From the NCBI GenBank assembly GCA_947631365.1, contig CANRLB010000013.1, forward strand, positions 1 through 17,878: a DNA stretch of 17,878 nucleotides. Direction: 5' to 3'. Numbering within the stretch: position 1 is the stretch's first letter; each line of letters begins with the position of its first letter. Below the pieces are notes generated by a model that was given only the letters and a program-made list of their open reading frames with translations, had not been told where the DNA came from and ran no database searches. The DNA comes from an uncultured Bacilli bacterium (GTDB lineage Bacteria; Bacillota_I; Bacilli_A; RF39; UBA660). The position numbers and the translations under genes were made by a program. Shown piece after piece: positions 8,207 to 14,843 of the stretch.

Positions 8207-8947
8207 TTATTTAAGTGTTAATCTTCCATGTTTATAATCATTATTAAAATTAATATTTTCTAAGATTTTAGACAATGTTACATATTCATCTAATAAAAAT
8301 GTATCCGTTGTTAAATGGTTATATGTTTCTTTTAACTTATTTAATACTTCCATAACTTCTTCGTAGGTTACTTCGTTTTCGAGATATAAAGGATTATTTA
8401 ACATTTTACAAACTTCCTCAAATGATATCCAATCTCTTATTTCGGCAAAATAAACTTTTTTATTATCTGGTTGCACAACTTTACCACTTAACAAAGACAC
8501 AAAATTTTGCTCTTTTAAAACAGCATGTAAACTACCACTTAAACTTTGATATTCGGATGCTGAAATTAAACCATGAATATAAGTAACTGGCCCATTATAG
8601 ACAAAAGCATCTAATAAAAGGCCACTTGAACTTTTTCTATTATATAAAGCAAATATTAATTTACTAGTAGCAAATTTTTTGGTTTTTTCATCTTGTAACA
8701 TTTTTTTACGTTTTTCTAATTCTTCAAGAGTTTCATAACTTCCTAGCATCTTTCGTAATCTTTCAATTTCTACTCCTAATGCTTCTAATTCGGCTTTTTT
8801 AGAATTAATACTTTGACTCAATTGCTCATTTTCTAAAGATAAGTTAGCCTTTTTTTCAATTAATGCTGGAATTTCATCAGCAATATCATACTTTGTTAAT
8901 AATTCATTATACCTTCTTTTTAAATCAAAATAATTAAGAACACCCAT
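8207..8947 (-). CDS. Unrecognised coiled-coil protein, ELLTKYDI family (type A)
   Basis: This 246-aa relative of the next gene downstream shares LKRRYNELLTKYDIADEIP at residues 9-27, then a coiled coil (about 28-95). The middle has KFATSKLIFALYN, DAFVYNGPVTY and SEYQSLSGSLH. The C-terminal module is FEEVCKMLNNPLYLENEVTYEE. Unlike the other three members it lacks the VYxL-plus-basic-tail ending: it has instead an EYVTLSKILENINF helix and a short tail ending RLTLK. The start is supported by AGGTGAT 5-6 nt upstream. It is second of three genes, beginning 17 nt after the stop of the first, and is surely cotranscribed. No known domain is recognised. Confidence 0.85.
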   Translation of the reverse strand: MGVLNYFDLKRRYNELLTKYDIADEIPALIEKKANLSLENEQLSQSINSKKAELEALGVEIERLRKMLGSYETLEELEKRKKMLQDEKTKKFATSKLIFALYNRKSSSGLLLDAFVYNGPVTYIHGLISASEYQSLSGSLHAVLKEQNFVSLLSGKVVQPDNKKVYFAEIRDWISFEEVCKMLNNPLYLENEVTYEEVMEVLNKLKETYNHLTTDTFLLDEYVTLSKILENINFNNDYKHGRLTLK

Positions 8948-8964
8948 AAATTATCACCTAACTT

Positions 8965-9621
8965 CTATTTCCTTTTTTTCATTCGTTCCTTTTGCTCCTT
9001 ATTAGCACGTAAACTATAAACAATTTCCCTTAAACTTAATTTGTTTAAATCATAGCTAGCAATAATATTCATTATCTTTCTTACATCACTAATTGAAACA
9101 CTGTTATTTCTAGGAATTTTTAAACCAATTATTTCTGCTAAATCAGAATACCTAATCCAATCAATAATATTTATATTAGTTTTATCTTTAACTATGTTGT
9201 CGTCATCATCCCTACTAAAATAATTATTAACATCGTCAAGATCTTTATATAATTTACTACCTATATATTTTAATTCAGTATGGGACCATTCAAATTGACC
9301 ATTTAAATAATTGAAAGCCTTAACAGCAAATCTATTTTCACTGTTACCAGTATCTACAACTCCTATCATTAAATCTTCCGCATTATAATATATATCGACA
9401 TTTTCTTTTTGACTAACTGCTATTTTAGCTTCATCTAATTTAGCTTCAAGTTCTTGAAGTTCTTGAAAAATTTTCCCTTTTCTTTTAACAAGTTCGTCAA
9501 GATCATTTAAAATATTATATTTAGTTAATAATTCACGATATTTTAAATCTAATTCTTCATATTCTTTTTTTAAAACTTCAAAATTATATTTGGTTTTTAA
9601 ACTATTAAATAAATTGGCCAT
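8965..9621 (-). CDS. Unrecognised coiled-coil protein, ELLTKYDI family (type B)
   Basis: A 218-aa protein that opens with a short helix, then EELDLKYRELLTKYNILNDL (residues 22-41) and a shorter coiled coil (about 42-72) than in the two downstream genes. The middle has YYNAEDLMIGVVD, AFNYLNG and SKLYKDLDDVNN. The C-terminal module is YSDLAEIIGLKIPRNNSVS, then YDLNKLSLREIVYSLRA and a basic tail KERMKKRK. It is closest to the product of 11884-12534 (DLKYRELLTKY, LxELIG, IVYSLKA). It leads a three-gene operon behind an extended -10 promoter, with a GGGGGG-rich ribosome binding site. No homologue of known function is recognised; type B looks like the shorter form of the family. Confidence 0.85.
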   Translation of the reverse strand: MANLFNSLKTKYNFEVLKKEYEELDLKYRELLTKYNILNDLDELVKRKGKIFQELQELEAKLDEAKIAVSQKENVDIYYNAEDLMIGVVDTGNSENRFAVKAFNYLNGQFEWSHTELKYIGSKLYKDLDDVNNYFSRDDDDNIVKDKTNINIIDWIRYSDLAEIIGLKIPRNNSVSISDVRKIMNIIASYDLNKLSLREIVYSLRANKEQKERMKKRK

Positions 9622-9648
9622 AACATTCCCCCCTCTTTGCGAATAGTT

Positions 9649-9677
9649 ATTATAGCAAACATTTATTTAAAATGCAA
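9649..9677 (-). promoter_or_regulatory. Sigma-A promoter of the coiled-coil operon
   Basis: On the minus strand TTGCAT (9672-9677), 17 bp, then TATAAT (9649-9654), preceded by TGC to make an extended -10. Transcription would start near 9642, with a leader of about 21 nt containing a G-rich ribosome binding site. The same hexamers and spacing occur before the fourth family member. Confidence 0.7.
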
Positions 9678-9735
9678 TAAAAATTGTAAAATAAAAGCTG
9701 ATTAAAAAATGATAACCAAAATAACTTTTTAAAAT

Positions 9736-9768
9736 AAAAAAATGTTGAAAAGCATAATGCTTCCAACA
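9736..9768 (-). terminator. Terminator after the 271-aa unknown gene
   Basis: On the minus strand TGTTG pairs with CAACA, and inside it AAGCA pairs with TGCTT, with one bulged T and a TTA loop. It is followed by seven T. It separates this gene from the coiled-coil operon. Confidence 0.8.
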
Positions 9769-9776
9769 CTAATTTA

Positions 9777-10592
9777 TTAATAATTTAAAGTTCTTCCATA
9801 TGTATGAACAATTGGGCATTTATCCCAACTTTTGAAATTTTCCGGTGTTAAAATGCCGTTTGATGATGACATTAAGTTACTTAAATCATCAATAGTTTTT
9901 TCTTGGTCTAAAACTTCATAAACAAGTTCTGTATCTGAACCTGTAATAACCACCATTTTACCTGTTACTATTTCAGTTTTAAAATATTTGCCACAAGTTC
10001 TAAATTTTCTTGCCTTAATTTTGGAAAGGGTTTTTGGATTCAACCATACTTTTGAAAGTTTGTTAAAATCTACATTTGGATTATATTTAAATTTAGAATA
10101 TTTACTTTCTTTAACAGATTGACAGAATTTTTGAATTGCTTCTTCCATATCTTTACAAACAAGTTCTTGTAATTTTTCTTTTAATTCATCACTAAATTCA
10201 CTTTTAACATTTTTTCCATTTGTTAATAAATGAATTGGTATTAAATGACCCATTGCTTGGTAGTTTTCAAAATTAGTAAAAGCTTTAGAAGAAACATTTA
10301 CTATTTCATCTGGAATGTCATATTCTAAAATTGTGGCAACTTCATCAGTATAAAGACTATCAAAAAAATTTATACATTTAAAGCAAGACCAAGGTGAGTC
10401 AAAAAAGAACATATAATCTTCCGTTGATTCACTTTTCATTCCATAAGAATATACACCATAATATTGAACTTTGTGATCAGCAAAAGAAAGATAACCTAAC
10501 CGATAAAGTAAATCTTCATTTGCTACCGTTACATATTCTTTTTCCATTATAGAACAATAAGAATTGGGAACAATTCTATATAATTTTGCCAT
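9777..10592 (-). CDS. Unrecognised 271-aa cytoplasmic protein
   Basis: I do not recognise this gene. The ATG at 10590-10592 is preferred over the upstream in-frame GTG at 10599-10601, which sits only about 2 nt after the GGGAGGAA ribosome binding site and is probably part of it. The product begins MAKLYRIVPN, has aromatic-rich YMFFFDSPWSCFKCINFF (60-77) with a CxxC pair, then ATILEYDIPDEIV (86-98), a Lys/Glu-rich helical region (about 130-165), and a C-terminal part with KMVVITGSD (212-220) and DKCPIVHTYGR. It has no signal peptide or membrane helix. The order of short strand LYRIV, then FF-S-P-W, then LEYDIPDE faintly recalls ADP-ribosyltransferase-like or RES-type folds; I treat that as speculation. 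It is monocistronic, with a perfect consensus promoter and a strong terminator. Confidence 0.85.
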   Translation of the reverse strand: MAKLYRIVPNSYCSIMEKEYVTVANEDLLYRLGYLSFADHKVQYYGVYSYGMKSESTEDYMFFFDSPWSCFKCINFFDSLYTDEVATILEYDIPDEIVNVSSKAFTNFENYQAMGHLIPIHLLTNGKNVKSEFSDELKEKLQELVCKDMEEAIQKFCQSVKESKYSKFKYNPNVDFNKLSKVWLNPKTLSKIKARKFRTCGKYFKTEIVTGKMVVITGSDTELVYEVLDQEKTIDDLSNLMSSSNGILTPENFKSWDKCPIVHTYGRTLNY

Positions 10593-10624
10593 AATTATCA
10601 CTTCCTCCCTTAAAGTTAAAATTT

Positions 10625-10653
10625 ATTATAAATGAGAAAAAATCAATTGTCAA
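10625..10653 (-). promoter_or_regulatory. Perfect consensus sigma-A promoter
   Basis: On the minus strand TTGACA (10648-10653), exactly 17 bp, TATAAT (10625-10630). Both hexamers and the spacing are ideal. The start would be near 10618, leaving about 25 nt with AGGGAGGAAGTGAT before the 271-aa gene. Confidence 0.85.
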
Positions 10654-10681
10654 TAAGAATCTCTTTACTCATTTTTTGCCT

Positions 10682-10715
10682 AAAAAAAGTTCTTCCAAAA
10701 ATTTCTGGAAGAACT
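10682..10715 (-). terminator. Terminator of recA
   Basis: On the minus strand a perfect 10-bp stem AGTTCTTCCA/TGGAAGAACT has a 7-nt loop and is followed by an uninterrupted 7-T run. It is the strongest terminator in the window. Confidence 0.92.
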
Positions 10716-10733
10716 CATTTAAATTATCGTTTT

Positions 10734-11765
10734 TTATTCTTTATCATTATTTTTTTGCTTTGGATTGGGAAAACCATAATGTTCATAAATTTTAGCTTCA
10801 ATTTCATCAGCCATATCGGGATTTTCACGAAGCATTAATTTAACGTTTTCTCTTCCTTGGCCAATCTTTTCCCCATTATAAGCATACCACGCTCCACTTT
10901 TTTCAATAATGCCTATTTCACTCCCAATATCAACAAGTTCTCCTTCATGAGAAATACCTTCACCATACATAATATCAACACTTGCTGTTTTAAAAGGTGG
11001 GGCAACTTTATTTTTAACAACTTTAATATTTGTTTTATTACCAAATACTTGTTCTCCTTGTTTTAATTGTTCTCCTCTTCTAATATCCAACCTTATAGTT
11101 GAATAAAATTTCAAAGCTCGTCCACCTGGAGTAGTTTCAGGATTGCCAAACATTACTCCAACTTTTTCTCTTAATTGATTAATAAAAATAGCTGTTGTAT
11201 TAGTTTTATTAAGAGTTCCCGATAGTTTTCTTAATGCTTGACTCATAAGTCTTGCTTGAAGACCAACATGACTATCTCCCATTTCCCCATCAATTTCAGC
11301 TTGGGGAACTAAAGCCGCAACAGAATCAATTACAACTAAATCAATTGCTTCACTTTTAACTAAAGCATCACATATTTCTAATGCTTGTTCTCCAGTATCT
11401 GGTTGACTTAATAAAAGCTCATTAATATCAACACCTAACTTTTTAGCATAAACTGGATCTAAAGCATGTTCAGCATCGATAAAAGCCGCTCTACCACCAG
11501 CTTTTTGGGCCTCAGCAATGGCATGAAGAGCAATAGTAGTTTTACCACTTGATTCAGGTCCAAATATTTCAATAATTCTTCCCTTTGGAAAACCACCTAC
11601 TCCCAAAGCTATATCCAAATTTATAGAGCCACTACTTGTTACATCTATTTTTATATGTTCATCAGTGCCTAATTTCATTATTGCACCAGCTCCAAATTGT
11701 TTTTCTATATCTTTTAATACTTGTTCTAGTGCTTTATCTGTATTTTTTTCATCTTTCTTGCTCAT
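10734..11765 (-). CDS. recA: Recombinase RecA
   Basis: RecA forms ATP-dependent filaments on single-stranded DNA, carries out strand exchange and triggers SOS cleavage of LexA. With the start chosen here it is 343 aa, the normal length. Features are the Walker A motif GPESSGKT (69-76), DAEHALDP, the Walker B strand DLVVIDSVAAL, the L1/L2 region with MGDSHVGLQARLMSQALRKL and INQLREKVGVMFGNPETTPGG, and an acidic Asp/Glu-rich C-terminus ending in NNDKE. The ATG at 11763-11765 has GAAGGAGA just upstream. An in-frame ATG ten codons earlier (11793-11795) overlaps the -10 element, so it cannot be in the main transcript. The gene stands alone between a promoter and a strong terminator, with unrelated genes on both sides. 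Confidence 0.98.
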   Translation of the reverse strand: MSKKDEKNTDKALEQVLKDIEKQFGAGAIMKLGTDEHIKIDVTSSGSINLDIALGVGGFPKGRIIEIFGPESSGKTTIALHAIAEAQKAGGRAAFIDAEHALDPVYAKKLGVDINELLLSQPDTGEQALEICDALVKSEAIDLVVIDSVAALVPQAEIDGEMGDSHVGLQARLMSQALRKLSGTLNKTNTTAIFINQLREKVGVMFGNPETTPGGRALKFYSTIRLDIRRGEQLKQGEQVFGNKTNIKVVKNKVAPPFKTASVDIMYGEGISHEGELVDIGSEIGIIEKSGAWYAYNGEKIGQGRENVKLMLRENPDMADEIEAKIYEHYGFPNPKQKNNDKE

Positions 11766-11793
11766 TTTTTCTCCTTCACTCTCTGATAAATTC

Positions 11794-11822
11794 ATTTTAT
11801 CTTAGTTTTTTTTAAAAGTCAA
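11794..11822 (-). promoter_or_regulatory. Sigma-A promoter of recA
   Basis: On the minus strand TTGACT (11817-11822), 17 bp, TAAAAT (11794-11799), with the predicted start near 11787. This position rules out the longer RecA reading frame as the main product. Confidence 0.7.
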
Positions 11823-11830
11823 TACTAAAA

Positions 11831-11844
11831 CGAACTTTTGTTTA
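11831..11844 (+). promoter_or_regulatory. Possible LexA/DinR (SOS) box upstream of recA
   Basis: CGAACTTTTGTTTA resembles the Bacillota SOS box CGAAC-N4-GTTYG: left half exact, right half GTTT with the last base off. It lies about 9 bp upstream of the -35. SOS control of recA is expected from the family. This single imperfect site in AT-rich DNA is only suggestive. Confidence 0.35.
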
Positions 11845-11854
11845 ATTTATTTTC

Positions 11855-11888
11855 AAAAAAATAATGAATTAATTTATTATTCATTATT
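11855..11888 (-). terminator. Terminator of the fourth ELLTKYDI-family gene
   Basis: On the minus strand a perfect 10-bp stem AATAATGAAT/ATTCATTATT has a 9-nt loop and is followed by T residues. The first arm contains the gene's TAA stop (11884-11886). It is mostly A-U, so of moderate strength. Confidence 0.6.
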
Positions 11889-12534
11889 TAAATCTACGTT
11901 TTCTACTTCGGATTTTTGTAATAGCTTTTAAACTATAAACAATTTCTTCCATATTTACTTTGCTTAAATCATAATTAGCAAACACACTTAAAGCTCCTTC
12001 AATATCTTTTGATGTTACACTTTTTCCCTTAGAAAATTTTTGACCAATTAATTCGGCTAAATAAATATAATCAATATATCCTTTAACATTTACATTAGTA
12101 TAATCTGGCGCTATTGCCTTTTGAACGTTCAATGCTAATTTATTATTGGGATTATCAATATCTTTATAAATTTTATAATAGCTAAGAGTATCGTATGCAC
12201 TATTATAATAAAGGCCTTTTTCAAAATAAGTAAAAACTCTAATACTATATCCATTATTTTTTACAATGCCAACAATTAAATTTTTAGCATCATAACGCAT
12301 CATTTCTTCTTTTTTGCTAACCTTTATTCTAACATCATTTAATTCATCTTTAAGTTTTTGAAGTTCTTTAAAGACTTCATTCTTTTTAGTAACTAGTTCA
12401 TCAAGATTATCTAAAATATCATATTTTGTTAATAATTCTCGGTACTTTAAATCTAATTCTTTATACTCTTTCCTTTTTTGTAAAATTTCTTCATCTAAAC
12501 TAGATAATTCTTCATATCTTTCATTAGAATTCAT
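11884..12534 (-). CDS. Unrecognised coiled-coil protein, ELLTKYDI family (type B)
   Basis: A 216-aa protein and the fourth member of the local family. It has an N-terminal helix, EYKELDLKYRELLTKYDILDNL (residues 23-44) and a coiled coil (about 45-75). The middle has RYDAKNLIVGIVKN, RVFTYFEKG and YYKIYKDIDNPNN. The C-terminal module has YIYLAELIGQKFSKGKSVTS, then YDLSKVNMEEIVYSLKA, with a basic tail RSRKRRFK. It matches the 8965-9621 product along its whole length, so the two are paralogues now separated by the 271-aa gene and recA. GAGG about 7 nt before the ATG supports the start. It has its own promoter and terminator. Function is unknown; no signal peptide or membrane helix is seen. Confidence 0.87.
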   Translation of the reverse strand: MNSNERYEELSSLDEEILQKRKEYKELDLKYRELLTKYDILDNLDELVTKKNEVFKELQKLKDELNDVRIKVSKKEEMMRYDAKNLIVGIVKNNGYSIRVFTYFEKGLYYNSAYDTLSYYKIYKDIDNPNNKLALNVQKAIAPDYTNVNVKGYIDYIYLAELIGQKFSKGKSVTSKDIEGALSVFANYDLSKVNMEEIVYSLKAITKIRSRKRRFK

Positions 12535-12545
12535 AATTTTTCCTC

Positions 12546-12590
12546 ACTTGCAATGAAATATTATAAAAGATATAACTAAATAATGCAAGT
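12546..12590. repeat. 7-bp inverted repeat flanking a promoter
   Basis: ACTTGCA (12546-12552) and TGCAAGT (12584-12590) form an inverted pair. The right arm covers the -35 element and the left arm lies in the leader next to the ribosome binding site of the 11884-12534 gene. It could be a pair of operator half-sites, or chance. Confidence 0.35.
12560..12588 (-). promoter_or_regulatory. Sigma-A promoter of the fourth ELLTKYDI-family gene
   Basis: On the minus strand TTGCAT (12583-12588), 17 bp, TATAAT (12560-12565). The hexamers and spacing are identical to the promoter of the three-gene operon at 9649-9677. The predicted start is near 12553. Confidence 0.68.
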
Positions 12591-12617
12591 AATTATTTTA
12601 AACTTTCGTTATTTTTC

Positions 12618-13499
12618 TCAAGCTCGATAATTATTTCCTAGTAATTCAATATCTTTTGTTAAATATTTAATTCTTTCAATTATTCTTTTAGCTTTTAAAA
12701 CATCTTCACTATCTTTTGTAATTGACAAAGTTTTTTCTAACTCATCAATTGTTAAATTCGAAGTAAAGAATGTTGGCATTTCATTATTCATTCTTGTTTG
12801 CAGAATAGTGCCAATAATCTCATCTCTACTCCATTCCGTTACTTTTTCAGCCCCAATATCATCTAAAACTAAAATATCCAAATTTTCTAAATAATTTATT
12901 TTATCCCCAATTTCATCAAAAGATTCTTTTAAATTTCTCAAAAGCTCGGGAACATAAACTATTTCTGCTGATATACCAAATTTATTTTTTAATTCATTTA
13001 TTAACGCTGCTACAATAAAAGTTTTACCGGTTCCAAAATTACCATGCAAATACAATCCTTTACATGTTTTATAAGGATTATAATTATCATAGTATTCTTT
13101 AATCCATTTTATAAGTTCACTTCTATTTTTGGTGATTTTAATATCTTTCATTTTAGCATTAGCTAAAATATTATCTTTAGTTTTTTTACTTTTTTCTTCT
13201 TTTTTAGCTAATTTTTGATATTTGCATGGAATATAAGAAAATCTTAAATTTTCTTCATAAATTTCTGGAAAAAAAACATGTCCTTTTACTCTATTTTGGC
13301 ATTCAAACAAGCCTTGACAATTTTGACAATTTTTTACTTCTTCCACTACATCTAATAATTTAATAGTATTATCTTTAGCATCTTCTTTACTTATTTTTAA
13401 TTTTCTTACTAAAGCTTTATAATCCTCATCATTTAAGGCCGTGATAAACTCCTGATTTTGTTTTTCACTAACATTTTTCTTATCCACATTTATATTCAT
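12618..13499 (-). CDS. dnaI: Primosomal helicase loader DnaI
   Basis: DnaI is the AAA+ ATPase that loads the replicative helicase during initiation and restart in Bacillota. At 293 aa it is close to the usual length. The N-terminal zinc-binding helicase-interaction region has Cys58, Cys61, Cys67 and Cys92, with the family-typical FSYIPCKY. The AAA+ domain has Walker A GNFGTGKT (153-160), Walker B LDDIGAE (212-218), sensor 1 FFTSN (244-248) and the arginine-rich RIIERIKYL near the end. The ATG overlaps the dnaB stop by one base (TAATG at 13497-13501), with AAGGAG inside the end of dnaB, so translation is coupled. It ends in TGA, the only TGA stop among intact genes here. No clear terminator follows. 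Confidence 0.95.
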   Translation of the reverse strand: MNINVDKKNVSEKQNQEFITALNDEDYKALVRKLKISKEDAKDNTIKLLDVVEEVKNCQNCQGLFECQNRVKGHVFFPEIYEENLRFSYIPCKYQKLAKKEEKSKKTKDNILANAKMKDIKITKNRSELIKWIKEYYDNYNPYKTCKGLYLHGNFGTGKTFIVAALINELKNKFGISAEIVYVPELLRNLKESFDEIGDKINYLENLDILVLDDIGAEKVTEWSRDEIIGTILQTRMNNEMPTFFTSNLTIDELEKTLSITKDSEDVLKAKRIIERIKYLTKDIELLGNNYRA

Positions 13500-14767
13500 T
13501 ATTTAAACTCCTTAAGTAAATCTTTTAGTTCTTCTTCTTCATCTTTAGTAAGCATCTCTTCATCAATTTTTTTATTAAACCAAACTGGTGGCTCTGCTAA
13601 TTTTTTCTTTATTTCAGGAATTTTTTTACTCATTTTTTGATGTTCTTTTTCAGCAAATTCCATAGCTTCAGAAGCGGTTTTTAAACCAGCTCTTTTCCAC
13701 TGAGCCGCAATAGTTTCAACATAACTACGACTTAAACTATTATTATTTTTTCTTAAAACATAATCAATTAAAACATTAACTACAGCTTGCGGAAGTTCAA
13801 GATCAATCATTAAACTTTCTAAAAGTCTTAAATCTCTAGCAGTAGGTTCAGCTCCATGATACTTAAGTCTTAAAAAATCATAAGGAGAAGTATTTTCAAA
13901 AACAGCAATTATTCTTCCTCTTTTAGAATTATCACCCAATGGATTTTTTAAATATTCTGGTTGAGTCCGATAAACTAAAGTTGGTAAACTTCCCTTTTTA
14001 AACTGATAATCTTTTCTAGCTAATATTCTTAATCCATTTTTATCAATATTACCATATTCATTTAAGACACTTCTAATCATTTCTGTCATTTTCAAAGTAT
14101 CAATATTATATATAAAAGATAAATTATTTATTAATTCTTTAGTTTTTTTATTAAAAGCTCTCTCATTAATTATGCCTTTGGGAATACTAGCCATTATTTC
14201 ATCAAAATTAATTCTAGCATCCACACTAATATCTCCAGCCATCTTATCTCTTACTTCATCTTTTAAAGTAAATTTTGATGTATCATAAACTTCATCCAGC
14301 TTTTTAGTAATTTCCGTATATTCTTTTAAATCAATTTTAGGATATTTATACATAGATAGTAATTTATCATATTCTTTGCTACCAACATTACTATATAATA
14401 CAACATTTAAAATCGGATGATTAAAAAATTCGGATGGACTAAGTGGTGAATATAATTCATAAATATAATCATTAACATTGCCACTTTTAACATAAGTTTT
14501 AAGTAAACCAAAAGATTCTAAAGACTCTCTTGCTATTTTAATATTTCCTATCCCACTTTTTAGGGAAACCATTAAATGATGATGATTTAAATCAACACTC
14601 ATTAAATTTCCAACACCTAAATCATTCCATAAAGTAAAGTATAAAGACACAGCCAAAGAACCAATCAAAGGAGCATAAAGATTGATGATAATGGATTTAT
14701 CAGTATCTGATAAAATACTTTTATTTATAACAATATATCGATCTGCAGGAAGTAGTGTATAATCCAT
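13499..14767 (-). CDS. dnaB: Replication initiation and membrane attachment protein DnaB (Gram-positive type)
   Basis: This is the Bacillota DnaB primosomal protein, which acts with DnaD and DnaI to load the helicase at oriC and at stalled forks. It is not the helicase itself. The 422-aa product starts MDYTLLPADRYIV, with an N-terminal winged-helix-like region (about 1-110; NLYAPLIGSLAVSLYFTLW). The DnaB/DnaD helical domain near the C-terminus has RSYVETIAAQWKRAGLKTA, followed by a charged Lys/Glu tail. The ATG at 14765-14767 is preferred: the in-frame GTG at 14774-14776 lies within the AGGTGATAATA ribosome binding site. It is adjacent to and translationally coupled with dnaI, the usual pair in this phylum. 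Confidence 0.92.
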   Translation of the reverse strand: MDYTLLPADRYIVINKSILSDTDKSIIINLYAPLIGSLAVSLYFTLWNDLGVGNLMSVDLNHHHLMVSLKSGIGNIKIARESLESFGLLKTYVKSGNVNDYIYELYSPLSPSEFFNHPILNVVLYSNVGSKEYDKLLSMYKYPKIDLKEYTEITKKLDEVYDTSKFTLKDEVRDKMAGDISVDARINFDEIMASIPKGIINERAFNKKTKELINNLSFIYNIDTLKMTEMIRSVLNEYGNIDKNGLRILARKDYQFKKGSLPTLVYRTQPEYLKNPLGDNSKRGRIIAVFENTSPYDFLRLKYHGAEPTARDLRLLESLMIDLELPQAVVNVLIDYVLRKNNNSLSRSYVETIAAQWKRAGLKTASEAMEFAEKEHQKMSKKIPEIKKKLAEPPVWFNKKIDEEMLTKDEEEELKDLLKEFK

Positions 14768-14794
14768 TATTATCACCTAAGCCTTTCAAACTCT

Positions 14795-14823
14795 ATTATA
14801 AAGGAAAGTATATTTAGAAACAA
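14795..14823 (-). promoter_or_regulatory. Candidate sigma-A promoter of dnaB-dnaI
   Basis: On the minus strand TTGTTT (14818-14823), 17 bp, TATAAT (14795-14800). The leader would be about 20 nt, ending in TTAGGTGATAATA. The -35 is weak and the -10 perfect. Confidence 0.5.
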
Positions 14824-14843
14824 GATTTATTTTTAATATACCA

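Noticed and set aside
10632..11066. Plus-strand frames opposite recA and its terminator, one with hydrophobic segments
   Set aside because: The first runs through the recA terminator and the gene end and the second is fully antisense to recA; neither has a promoter or ribosome binding site.
11766..11795. Ten-residue N-terminal extension of RecA (MNLSESEGEK)
   Set aside because: Its ATG overlaps the promoter -10 and has no Shine-Dalgarno, while the next Met has a strong one.
12618..12620. TGA end of dnaI as a hint of genetic code 4
   Set aside because: All Trp codons checked in RecA, DnaB and the coiled-coil proteins are TGG and the DnaI family ends near here; reading TGA as Trp would add only a few residues.
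13458..13640. 60-aa Ser-rich plus-strand frame across the dnaB/dnaI junction
   Set aside because: It is antisense to the acidic end of DnaB and has no supporting signal.
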